The translations under genes were made by a program, and so were the position numbers. The notes under the pieces are model-generated. The model saw only the letters and a program-made list of their open reading frames with translations, was not told the origin of the DNA and did not search any database. 64,000 bases of DNA from Saprospiraceae bacterium (lineage in GTDB: Bacteria > Bacteroidota > Bacteroidia > Chitinophagales > Saprospiraceae). Positions 17,977 to 25,728 of this stretch are shown here, one piece after another (the stretch's first letter is position 1; each line of letters starts with the position of its first letter). Where the stretch lies: positions 1-64,000 of the forward strand of contig JANQPA010000102.1 in assembly GCA_028285545.1 (NCBI GenBank). The letters run 5' to 3'.

Positions 17977-18420
17977 CTAAAAAAACATTATGTAAAGCGC
18001 ATAAATAGTGAGTGCTATAGAAATAAACCATTCGAGTGAACCTGCAGGAATTTCCATTTTCAAAAGGGGGCTTCCATTTGATCGAAGGGCTCGTTGAAGT
18101 TTTCTGATCTTAGCATGATGTTTTTTGGCCATATGCTCCTGCAATTCAATGTAATCATAACATTCTGCAATTTGCCTTGAAAGATTGAGTTGCTCCGTTT
18201 CCAATTGCTGGATTTTGGAGCGATACATAATGATTTCCTGAGAATACTCTCGATTATTTTCAGAAAATTCAGGAAACTGCTGATCAAAAGAAGCGATGTT
18301 CTTTTCTTGAGAGTGAGTTTGGAGTTGATTGGTCATATGTATGTTTTTGGAATATTCTTGTTCAAAAATCTCACAGGGAGTAGTTCCTCCTTGGGAGTAT
18401 TTATCATTTAATAATATCAT
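17977..18420 (-). CDS. Small tail-anchored coiled-coil protein, copy 1
   Basis: A 147-residue protein with a variable polar N-terminus (1-60), a coiled-coil core (66-113) and one C-terminal transmembrane segment (129-147), so a tail-anchored topology with the body in the cytoplasm is likely. The core YRSKIQQLETEQLNLSRQ...EC..YIE.Q....KIRKLQR aligns without gaps with the proteins at 21038-21448 and 24830-25330, including one invariant cysteine (Cys87). No known family is recognised. It is convergent with the FeoB permease gene (15-bp gap). Confidence 0.7.
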   Translation of the reverse strand: MILLNDKYSQGGTTPCEIFEQEYSKNIHMTNQLQTHSQEKNIASFDQQFPEFSENNREYSQEIIMYRSKIQQLETEQLNLSRQIAECYDYIELQEHMAKKHHAKIRKLQRALRSNGSPLLKMEIPAGSLEWFISIALTIYALYIMFF

Positions 18421-18725
18421 AAAAAAGGTTGAAAGTGTTTGGAATAATATTCGATCAAATAGGATTCCAATGGTGAAGCATTAAAGTATAAACATACTAT
18501 AGCTTCTGATTTAGGTGGTAAGTATTATTTTCACAAGAACAACCAAGACAAGCACAAAAATATATTATTTTTTTCAATGTTGAAAGCCCTTTTAGGATTT
18601 ATTCGAAAAAAATAGCATATATGACCGGTTGAATTATAGTGAAATAGATATGAAATTTTTATATGTAAAAATAAAAATTAATCTGTTTTAGTTTGATTTT
18701 TAATAATGTACATAAAATTAAATTT
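18421..18725. other. AT-rich intergenic region
   Basis: 305 bp between the start of coiled-coil copy 1 and the stop of the MocR gene, both on the minus strand. Very AT-rich with homopolymer runs. On the minus strand TATTTTTG at 18555-18562 matches a -7 element but no TTG lies at the right distance. Nothing else is seen. Confidence 0.4.
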
Positions 18726-20147
18726 TTAATTATCTCTTTCTTGCTTAGCCAATTCACCTAATATTTTTATTCCCTTTTCAATGTGTTGATCAAATGTTTG
18801 GCCAATGCTAATGCGTAAATATTGATGGAGATCTTTTTCAATTGAAAACAACTGGCCCGGAGCAAAATTAATCTTATGTTCTTGAGCTTTATTAAATAAT
18901 TGCAGAGTATCGACTTCAGCATTTAACTCAATCCACAAAACGAAGCCTCCTTCTGGCCTTGAAATGATGGTGTCCTCCGGAAAATAGTGCTCAATGGCTT
19001 GCTGATAGGCTAATGATTGCATATGGAGTTGTTTTCGTAACCTTTTTAAATGTAAATCATAGCGCCCATTTTTTAAAAAATGAGCCAAAATCTCCTGACT
19101 CATTGTGGCCGTGGAAATGCTTAGACTTAATTTGGCTCTAAATACTTTGTCATAATATTTGCCTGGAGCAATCCAACCCACCCGATATCCAGGAGCCAAA
19201 GACTTAGAAAAAGAAGAGCAGTAAATGATCTCATTATTGCGGTCAAAACATTTTAAGGTGCGGCCTCTTTTTTTCCCAAAATAAAGCTCGCCATATATAT
19301 CGTTTTCAATTAAAACGACCTCCTGGGTTTGAAGATATTTTGCAATCCGCTCTTTTTCATCATCAGGTATGCTGGCACCCAGCGGATTGGAAAAGTTAGT
19401 TACCAACATACAGGCTTTTGGTTGATGCTCTCGAATCGCTTTCTTTAAATGCTCAAGATTGACCCCATATTTAAAATCTGTTTCTACTTCTATTGGAATT
19501 CGCCCCAGGCTAAGGATAGCCTGGAAGACACCAAAATAAGTAGGTGATTCGATGAGTATCTTGTCTCCAACCTTTGTACAGGCATGGATGGCAAGATTGA
19601 TGGCTTCCATACAACCAACAGTTATGATCAATTCTTCACTATTAAGTGGGGTTCCATTATGATTGGAAAAAACAGCAATTTGTTCTCTTAATTCTGGAAT
19701 CCCTGCCACTGGACCATACTTAAGACAAGCATCACTCTTTTGTCTATTTACGTACAGAATGGACTGTTTTAATTTGGTGGTAGGAAGTAATTCCACCGAT
19801 GGTGAATTCATGGCTAATGAAATATGTCCCTCCTTATCTTTATTTTTATAAACCATCTGGACTAATTCATCCATGCTTTCGGCTGTCTTTCGGCTTTCCA
19901 GCCTTTTTTGATCATTAAAATGGACGGTCTTCACAGGCATTCTGGCAAAATAACCAGATTTGGGTCGAGACTCCACATAGCCCATTCCTTGTAAGGTATT
20001 GATAGCATGATAAACCGTCATGAGACTAATCCCCTGCTGCTTGCTTAAGGTACGCAGACTGGGTAATTTCTCACCTGCTTTTAAATCTCCTCGCTCAATT
20101 AATTCCACCAATTGGTCAGTAAGTTGTTCGTGCTTAAACTTTTTCAT
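18726..20147 (-). CDS. MocR-type GntR/aminotransferase transcriptional regulator
   Basis: A 473-residue regulator of the MocR/PdxR class. Residues 7-67 are a GntR winged helix (LPSLRTLSKQQGISLMTVYH). Residues about 100-470 are a fold-type I aminotransferase domain with AMNSPSVELLP, ENDIYGELYF (Asp283, Tyr285) and the PLP-lysine motif SSFSKSLAPGYRVGW (Lys315). Such proteins use PLP or an amino-acid adduct as effector. It is divergent from the PhzF gene, which is the natural target. A near-exact direct repeat in the gap (20147-20188) is a likely operator. Confidence 0.9.
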   Translation of the reverse strand: MKKFKHEQLTDQLVELIERGDLKAGEKLPSLRTLSKQQGISLMTVYHAINTLQGMGYVESRPKSGYFARMPVKTVHFNDQKRLESRKTAESMDELVQMVYKNKDKEGHISLAMNSPSVELLPTTKLKQSILYVNRQKSDACLKYGPVAGIPELREQIAVFSNHNGTPLNSEELIITVGCMEAINLAIHACTKVGDKILIESPTYFGVFQAILSLGRIPIEVETDFKYGVNLEHLKKAIREHQPKACMLVTNFSNPLGASIPDDEKERIAKYLQTQEVVLIENDIYGELYFGKKRGRTLKCFDRNNEIIYCSSFSKSLAPGYRVGWIAPGKYYDKVFRAKLSLSISTATMSQEILAHFLKNGRYDLHLKRLRKQLHMQSLAYQQAIEHYFPEDTIISRPEGGFVLWIELNAEVDTLQLFNKAQEHKINFAPGQLFSIEKDLHQYLRISIGQTFDQHIEKGIKILGELAKQERDN

Positions 20148-20188
20148 CTGTTATAGTTGAAAATGGGAAATCTGTGTCTGTTATAATT
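20147..20188 (+). promoter_or_regulatory. Direct repeat in the mocR-phzF gap, candidate MocR operator
   Basis: TCTGTTATAGTT at 20147-20158 and TCTGTTATAATT at 20177-20188 match at 11 of 12 positions and are spaced 30 bp, three helical turns. A further TCTGTG lies at 20171. MocR-class regulators are known to bind direct repeats in divergent promoters. The first copy begins at the start codon of the mocR gene, which would suit autorepression. Confidence 0.5.
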
Positions 20189-20231
20189 TTAGTAAGTTAA
20201 AGAACTTTGACTTAAAATAAAATAGCTAATT

Positions 20232-21053
20232 ATGAGCAACGCATTTCAGTACGATAAAGAAAAGATAGCAAGAGAGTTTTCTGTGTTCTTTGTTGACGCT
20301 TTTGTTACAGGTCCTGGAAGTGGAAATCCAGCAGGAGTTTGCATTTTAAAAAATCCTATTTCACAAATAGACATGCAGGCAGTGGCAAGAGAAAATGCTG
20401 TGCCTGTAACGGCTTTTTTACTTATTAGAGAAGACAAAACAATTCAGATTAGGTGGTTTACTCCTGTAGAGGAGATTCCTTTATGTGGCCATGCCACTTT
20501 AGCATCCGCCCATGTGCTTTTTAGTGAGTTCGGACATGGGCCGGATGCAATTACTTTTAGCTCTCGGCATCATGGAGACTTAACCGTTCGGAAAAAAGGA
20601 GCATTTATTGAACTTAATTTTCCTGCTTTATCGGCCAGAGAAATTCCCGTAAGCGACCAACACAGAGCACTCTTTTCTTCAGTATATCTGGCATTTAAAG
20701 CGGATAGACTAATTCTTTTGCTTAGAGATGAAGAAGAATTAAAAAATTATGTGCCAGATTTTGATCAAATTCGCCAACTTGACGAATATGCGGTTGGCGC
20801 TTCAGCGCTAAGCAATCATCCGGATTATGATATATGCTCTCGTTATTTTGCACCTCATCTTGGAGTGGATGAAGATCCGGTGTGTGGATCTTTGCATTGT
20901 TATCTGACTCCAATTTGGACTAAGCATTTAAACAAAGTAGAATTACATGCATATCATGCCAGCCCGCGTGGTGGTGCGATTAAATTAAAATTGGAAACAG
21001 ATTCAGTACAATTGTCTGGTCAGGCTTTAACTAAGTTTCATATGGTAAAGTGA
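20232..21053 (+). CDS. PhzF family isomerase-like protein
   Basis: A 273-residue cytosolic protein of the PhzF/YddE family with two diaminopimelate-epimerase-like halves. Signatures: VFFVDAFVTGPGSGNPAGVC near the N-terminus, RWFTPVEEIPLCGHATLASA, and the C-terminal CSRYFAPHLGVDEDPVCGSL. Family members isomerise small hydroxylated acids or are of unknown function; there is no phenazine pathway here, so the substrate is unknown. It is divergent from the MocR regulator. Its 3' end overlaps that of coiled-coil copy 2 by 16 bp on the opposite strand. Confidence 0.9.
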   Translation: MSNAFQYDKEKIAREFSVFFVDAFVTGPGSGNPAGVCILKNPISQIDMQAVARENAVPVTAFLLIREDKTIQIRWFTPVEEIPLCGHATLASAHVLFSEFGHGPDAITFSSRHHGDLTVRKKGAFIELNFPALSAREIPVSDQHRALFSSVYLAFKADRLILLLRDEEELKNYVPDFDQIRQLDEYAVGASALSNHPDYDICSRYFAPHLGVDEDPVCGSLHCYLTPIWTKHLNKVELHAYHASPRGGAIKLKLETDSVQLSGQALTKFHMVK

Positions 21054-21448
21054 CTAATACCCATAAGCGAAAGGGTCAGACCAAAGGCAAACAGTGCCAA
21101 TCCTACTAAAATAGCTTTGTGAATTAAAAGCTTTGGAATGATGACCCATTGACTTTGATTGTCAGTATCCTCATATATTTTGCGCAGTTTTCTAATGGTC
21201 GCTTTAAGTTTACGTGTATTGTTGCTTTGAAAATCAAGGTAAGAATTGCATTCCAAAAGTTGTTTGTTCAGTTTTTGCTGTTCATTTTCAAGCTGTTGAA
21301 CTCGGCCTTTATACCAACTGAGTGTTTTTGAAATTTCATGCTGATTTGAACTGGAAAAGGGTGTATGTCTTGATTGAAAATTCTGGGTCCGGGTAGTGTA
21401 ATTTTTTGTAATCATGGTTTCACATATTGAAGGAATTTTAAAAATCAT
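21038..21448 (-). CDS. Small tail-anchored coiled-coil protein, copy 2
   Basis: A 136-residue paralogue of the proteins at 17977-18420 and 24830-25330. Polar N-terminus (1-40), coiled core 43-92 (RVQQLENEQQKLNKQLLEC, then YLDFQ and LKATIRKLRK; invariant Cys67), and a C-terminal transmembrane segment about 110-130. An ATG at 21415 is an alternative start. The last 16 bp overlap the end of the convergent PhzF gene. Element C lies between this gene and the next minus-strand gene. Function unknown. Confidence 0.7.
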   Translation of the reverse strand: MIFKIPSICETMITKNYTTRTQNFQSRHTPFSSSNQHEISKTLSWYKGRVQQLENEQQKLNKQLLECNSYLDFQSNNTRKLKATIRKLRKIYEDTDNQSQWVIIPKLLIHKAILVGLALFAFGLTLSLMGISHFTI

Positions 21449-21491
21449 ATTACAAAATATTTATATGCAAAATCCATGCCATACCTTTAAA

Positions 21492-21710
21492 ATGTGCAAA
21501 TGTGCAGATGTGCAAATGTGCAGATGTGTAGATGTGTAGATGTGCAAAAGAGTGAATTATCTGATGTTGTATAATTCTGCAATACTATAATAGTTATCTA
21601 AACTTGAATTCAAGATTAACCTATCCAAAATCATATTATCATATTATTGCAGTATCATAAAATCAAAAATTTGCACATCTACTCATCTACTCATCTACTC
21701 ATTTGCCTAT
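21492..21710. repeat. Element C: nested hairpin with inverted 8-bp arrays
   Basis: Left array 21492-21547 is seven tandem 8-bp units (ATGTGCAA, ATGTGCAG or ATGTGTAG). Right array 21671-21710 is five 8-bp units in opposite orientation (TTGCACAT, three CTACTCAT, TTGCCTAT). Inside are a second imperfect inverted pair (21570-21597 and 21630-21659) and a perfect palindrome CTTGAATTCAAG at 21603-21614 near the middle, so the whole 219 bp can fold as one long hairpin. It abuts the stop codon (21711) of the minus-strand beta-lactamase-fold gene. Confidence 0.7.
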
Positions 21711-23573
21711 CTACAGGGCTAAGAAATTATAATGATTTAAAACCCATATAAAGGAAAGGGCAGCCAAACTGTAAATGGAATAATAGAGACGAAAAACCAA
21801 GCTGCCTTTACCTTTTTGCCAAAGAGAAATAGATAATATTAATAGGAGGATCGCATTAAAAAGCATAATCCAGTGGATAATGACCATAAGCGGTAAGAAG
21901 CTTGGGTTTCCGAAAAAGAGTTGTTCGGGGTTCTTAATTAGGGGTATAAAAAATGCAATAATATCGATCATTAATAAAGCAAGGAAGGAAAAGGCAAGCC
22001 AATGAAACCAACCGGATATAGATTCTTTTTTCTTTTTCCCAAAAACAAAAGAAAACAACCAAAACACAGGGAGCAGCAAATAGGAACAAATAATCAGTAT
22101 CACAAAAGGGTAATCATCATTTAGGAATCGAGGTTGATTTATCCAGCTTACTTTTTTATAAGTATTGGGAATTTCAATGCCACCAATGACTATATTCCTG
22201 AATAAGTGATTTATCTTTCCTTTCTCATTTCTATCAAAAACTAAAAACTGACCAGGATTTTCCAAGTTTTCAAAAATATCCTTTTCAAATGCAGCATATT
22301 CCTGAAATTCTCCATTGTGGAAACATAAGATATTTCCATTTCTTGATTCATATAATTCAAAAGCACCTCTAAAAAGGTGAAACATTTTTTCAATTGAAGA
22401 ATAGCTGGTGCGTTCATTGCTGTACACTCCGGTATACTCATTGATATTAACTTGAGCAGCTATTTCATTCTTTTGACTGGTGAGTGGAAAAAAGCGTTTT
22501 TTGAATTTTTCCATAAAGAGTTCTAAAAAATTATCTGTTTCTGTGTTCACAGAAATGAAAAACCCTGTTTTCTCTTCAGGAAACAAGAATAGCAAACTCA
22601 AAAAACCAGTAATATTGCCCGCTTTAGCAATTAGCCTATGACCATTAAAATTCTGAACTTCCAGCCCCAGGGTATATCCATTCAGTTTGGGGTGGTTCGT
22701 AAATTGTTGGTGGAAGAGCATTGTTTGAAGATCTTTATCCTTGTTAAGTATCTGGCCACTTAACAGAGCTTGCATAAAAATTGCCATATCTTTTCCGGTG
22801 GATAAAAGGCTTCCTGCTGGCAGGGGATTCTTGGGAAAAAGATGAACCTCTTTGAATTGATCTCTCCATTCATAGCCCTTGGCAAATTCCTTTTGATCTG
22901 AGTAGTTGTCTGGAAGAAAGTAACTGCTATTTTCCATTCCCAGAGGATTGAAAATGGAGTCTTGGATATATTCACTGAAGGATTTATTGGATTGTAATTC
23001 TACCAAATGACCAGCTAAAGCGTAGGAGTAGTTGGAATAATTGATAGTAAGTCCTGGAGGCTGAAAAAGAGGGGGTTGATTTTTCGGTAAATAATTAGCC
23101 AGAGGCTGAACGGCATCCTGGTTTTTTGCCATATACCCGGTTACTCGATCTTCAAATCCCGCACTATGCGTAAGAAGATGGAACAGCGTTACAGGTTCAT
23201 GGAAAGGGCTTTTCAGCTTCCAATTTTTTAAATATTGATTTACATCTGTATTTAAATTTAAGGTTCCATTCTCAACTTGCTGTAATACAGCAATACTGGT
23301 CATTATTTTTCCAATGGAGCCTAGGTCAAATTTACTAAATGCTGGATTTACAGGTATTTTATTTTCAACATCACTATATCCATACCCCTTATTGACCCAT
23401 ATGCTATCCCTTGTAACAATGCTAAGGATGGCCCCTGGAATCATAGGTTCATTCACTCCTGTTTCTAACAGTGAATCACAAAAATCACTTATGGCTGGGA
23501 GATCCCACTGTCCTTTTAGGGAAAGGGCGAGAAATAAGGACAGGCCAATCATCAAATTTTTCATAATGCTCAT
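21711..23573 (-). CDS. Beta-lactamase-fold serine hydrolase with C-terminal membrane domain
   Basis: A 620-residue protein. Signal peptide 1-21; class C beta-lactamase/penicillin-binding-like domain at about 25-360 with the S-x-x-K motif SIGK (Ser86, Lys89) and the YSN motif (Tyr179-Asn181). A beta-rich middle region follows, and about four hydrophobic membrane segments occupy the last 130 residues (FVILIICSYLLLPVFWLF, WLAFSFLALLMIDIIAFF). Relatives are peptidases or esterases acting in the periplasm; substrate unknown, and resistance should not be assumed. An ATG three codons in (23564) is an alternative start. It is 93 bp upstream of nothing on its strand except element C. Confidence 0.85.
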   Translation of the reverse strand: MSIMKNLMIGLSLFLALSLKGQWDLPAISDFCDSLLETGVNEPMIPGAILSIVTRDSIWVNKGYGYSDVENKIPVNPAFSKFDLGSIGKIMTSIAVLQQVENGTLNLNTDVNQYLKNWKLKSPFHEPVTLFHLLTHSAGFEDRVTGYMAKNQDAVQPLANYLPKNQPPLFQPPGLTINYSNYSYALAGHLVELQSNKSFSEYIQDSIFNPLGMENSSYFLPDNYSDQKEFAKGYEWRDQFKEVHLFPKNPLPAGSLLSTGKDMAIFMQALLSGQILNKDKDLQTMLFHQQFTNHPKLNGYTLGLEVQNFNGHRLIAKAGNITGFLSLLFLFPEEKTGFFISVNTETDNFLELFMEKFKKRFFPLTSQKNEIAAQVNINEYTGVYSNERTSYSSIEKMFHLFRGAFELYESRNGNILCFHNGEFQEYAAFEKDIFENLENPGQFLVFDRNEKGKINHLFRNIVIGGIEIPNTYKKVSWINQPRFLNDDYPFVILIICSYLLLPVFWLFSFVFGKKKKESISGWFHWLAFSFLALLMIDIIAFFIPLIKNPEQLFFGNPSFLPLMVIIHWIMLFNAILLLILSISLWQKGKGSLVFRLYYSIYSLAALSFIWVLNHYNFLAL

Positions 23574-23666
23574 TTAATAAAACAAATTAATGGCAATGAA
23601 TTGATAAATGAAAATAGAGGATATGCCAATGCTGCCAGAATTATAATTCTGGAGAAAATGAAAGGC

Positions 23667-24710
23667 TTATTTGCGATATTCCTTTGGAGGTTTAGCTGTT
23701 AGTTTTTTGAAATTGTCATTAAAGGAAGATACACTGTTAAAACCGGCGAGTTCGGCAATTGCTTCAATGGTGAGGTGACTATATTCTGGTGCCTGCAATA
23801 AGCGCTTAGCTTCTTCAACTCGATAAGTATTGACAAGTTTGTTAAAGTTTAATTTCATTTTTTGGTTAATGGTCATTGAAACCAAATGCGAGGAACAGTC
23901 AATAGACTGCGCCAAGACTCTCAAATTTAATTTGGGATTTAAATAGACCTTTTCTTTTTCCAATACATTAAGAATTTTCTCCTCGCAAGAGGCCATAATG
24001 AGAAAAGAAGATTCCTGGATACCCGACTTAAGTTTGCCAGGAGCCATTAAATGAGCATATACTAAAAATATAGCTATACCACTTAATAGTATCGAATCAA
24101 TAACACCACTTAATAAATCGAATTGGAAAAAATATCGATACAGATCCAACAAAAGTATTATTGTAAATAGACCTAAAATAACCCCCGCAGAGTATTGAAC
24201 ATTATTCAATTTAAACCTTTGGAAATTTTGAAAAAAGTACCGTGCAGCAAAAATAAGATAGATACTTTGCTGAATCCTCCTAAGGCCACCTATTACAACA
24301 GAATCATTGGATAAGGAAATATATAGATTTTGAACGTAGGCTATTTTTTCTTCAATTGGAGATAGATATAATGGGATAAAATAGAGGCCTACCAATAAGA
24401 AGGGGATAAGGTGTAAAAGATACTGTCTTTTCCAGCTTGATTTTGGATTAACTCTGGAATAAACGAAAAAATAGATAGCTGGCCCGATTACAAATACAAA
24501 AGGAGTATTAATTCTGATCAAATAAGGGGCGGTTAAAATGTGCTTGCTTATAAATAAAAGGCCGTAAAACAATTCTAAACAAACAAGAAAAAGAAGAGAT
24601 AGAGTACTTAGATAATAAAGATATTTATAGTCCGATTGCCATAATACCTTTATCAACAAAAGGATTGAAAAACTTAACCCGATAACTATAAACAATGTGA
24701 ATATAACCAT
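23667..24710 (-). CDS. Membrane-bound AraC family regulator
   Basis: A 347-residue protein. The N-terminal 220 residues hold about seven hydrophobic membrane segments; residues about 245-347 are an AraC helix-turn-helix domain (LNLRVLAQSIDCSSHLVSMT, then FNSVSSFNDNFKKLTAKPPKEYR). This 7-TM plus AraC layout is common in Bacteroidota and suggests a membrane signal passed directly to DNA. It is upstream of the beta-lactamase-fold gene on the same strand (93-bp gap) and may control it. The protein at 41552-42697 has the same layout. Confidence 0.9.
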   Translation of the reverse strand: MVIFTLFIVIGLSFSILLLIKVLWQSDYKYLYYLSTLSLLFLVCLELFYGLLFISKHILTAPYLIRINTPFVFVIGPAIYFFVYSRVNPKSSWKRQYLLHLIPFLLVGLYFIPLYLSPIEEKIAYVQNLYISLSNDSVVIGGLRRIQQSIYLIFAARYFFQNFQRFKLNNVQYSAGVILGLFTIILLLDLYRYFFQFDLLSGVIDSILLSGIAIFLVYAHLMAPGKLKSGIQESSFLIMASCEEKILNVLEKEKVYLNPKLNLRVLAQSIDCSSHLVSMTINQKMKLNFNKLVNTYRVEEAKRLLQAPEYSHLTIEAIAELAGFNSVSSFNDNFKKLTAKPPKEYRK

Positions 24711-24769
24711 TACTTCGTTTCAGAATTGGAATTCATTCCAAAAGCAAAAATAAGTAAGACTAATGTAAA

Positions 24770-24810
24770 TTAAATATTCTCCTTCAGCGCCGCTGAAGGA
24801 GAATATTTAA
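24770..24810. terminator. 20-bp perfect hairpin with 1-nt loop
   Basis: Arms 24770-24789 and 24791-24810 are exact reverse complements separated by one base. It lies 19 bp past the stop of minus-strand coiled-coil copy 3. No T-run follows in the direction of transcription. Position fits a terminator of that gene. Confidence 0.7.
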
Positions 24811-24829
24811 TTACTTAGGTAATTGGAAC

Positions 24830-25330
24830 TCACATAATCTGTATCAAAAGATAAATTGCGTAAAAGATCAATCCTGAAATAATTAAATTATGGAAGGTAG
24901 ATTTAGAAATGGACAGAGGTTTCTTTTTTGAAGAATCTGAGTTTAGTTCATTCCTATATTGATATAATCTAGTTTTAAGATTGTTGATGGTGCGGTTTTG
25001 AATCTCAATGTATTTTTGACAATCCCGAATTTCTTTGTTGAGCCTTCTTTTCTCTTTGCTGAGCTGCTTAAATCGTACTTCGTAGCATTTTAACAAGAGG
25101 GATAGTTCTGAATTTTGAGCAGACTGATTCACCGATTGATTGGTGAGAAAGGTTCCGTTTTGAGCTCTAGATACCGTTTTTTCTTTTTTGCCAAGAAGTA
25201 TAATGGATTCAAGCCAGTCTAATTTTTGCTCATCAAGAGGAAGTTCTTCTGTTTTTCTTTTAAAGCCAGTAGTGATCATGGAAAATAATTTGTGTAATTT
25301 ATTTAATCTTAAGTCAACAAGGGAATACAT
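24830..25330 (-). CDS. Small tail-anchored coiled-coil protein, copy 3
   Basis: A 166-residue paralogue of the proteins at 17977-18420 and 21038-21448. The N-terminal 75 residues are longer and unrelated to the others. The core 83-130 (YEVRFKQLSKEKRRLNKEI, then DC..YIEIQ with Cys104) aligns with both paralogues without gaps. A C-terminal hydrophobic helix spans about 147-165. It ends with a 20-bp hairpin. Function unknown. Confidence 0.7.
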   Translation of the reverse strand: MYSLVDLRLNKLHKLFSMITTGFKRKTEELPLDEQKLDWLESIILLGKKEKTVSRAQNGTFLTNQSVNQSAQNSELSLLLKCYEVRFKQLSKEKRRLNKEIRDCQKYIEIQNRTINNLKTRLYQYRNELNSDSSKKKPLSISKSTFHNLIISGLIFYAIYLLIQIM

Positions 25331-25577
25331 CCAAATACTGTGCCAACTTTAAACTTATTCCATTTTGAGAATATAAATACAAATTAGATCTCAATAAAAA
25401 TTGAGTTGAGGTGGGATACAAATGATATACGGCAAGAAATAAAAAAAAGATTCACAACTCGCTGAAAATTAACATATTGTGATTTTTTTCAATTTATTTT
25501 TTATTTATATGTGTTGGTCGATACCATACAAGATTTATTCTAAATATTTTACTTTATCAAAAAAAGAGTGGCATCTC
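25331..25577. other. AT-rich intergenic region
   Basis: First part of a 398-bp gap between the coiled-coil gene start and the M20 gene stop, both minus strand. Homopolymer-rich, with no recognisable gene. The remainder is element D. Confidence 0.4.
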
Positions 25578-25727
25578 GAGACAGATGGAGACAGATGGAG
25601 ACAGATGGAGACAAATGGAGACAAATCCCATTTTTTTCAGGTTTTCAATTATGATAAAAACAATATATCTCTATTTATTTCCCTGACTGCCGAAGGCAGT
25701 TATTTGTCTCCAACTATCTCTAATTTT
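25578..25727. repeat. Element D: inverted 10-bp arrays 3' of the M20 gene
   Basis: Left array 25578-25627 is five tandem 10-bp units (three GAGACAGATG, then GAGACAAAT variants). The right arm, about 25661-25727, reads the same words in the opposite orientation (TTTGTCTCC, CTATCTCTAA) around a small palindrome ACTGCC-GAA-GGCAGT (25686-25700). The arm ends directly at the stop codon of the minus-strand M20 gene. Segment 25684-25705 matches element B (287-308) at 21 of 22 positions. Confidence 0.65.
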
Positions 25728-25728
25728 A

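Noticed and set aside
21492-21710. CRISPR-like array
   Set aside because: Units are 8 bp with no spacers and no cas genes nearby; the arms are inverted.
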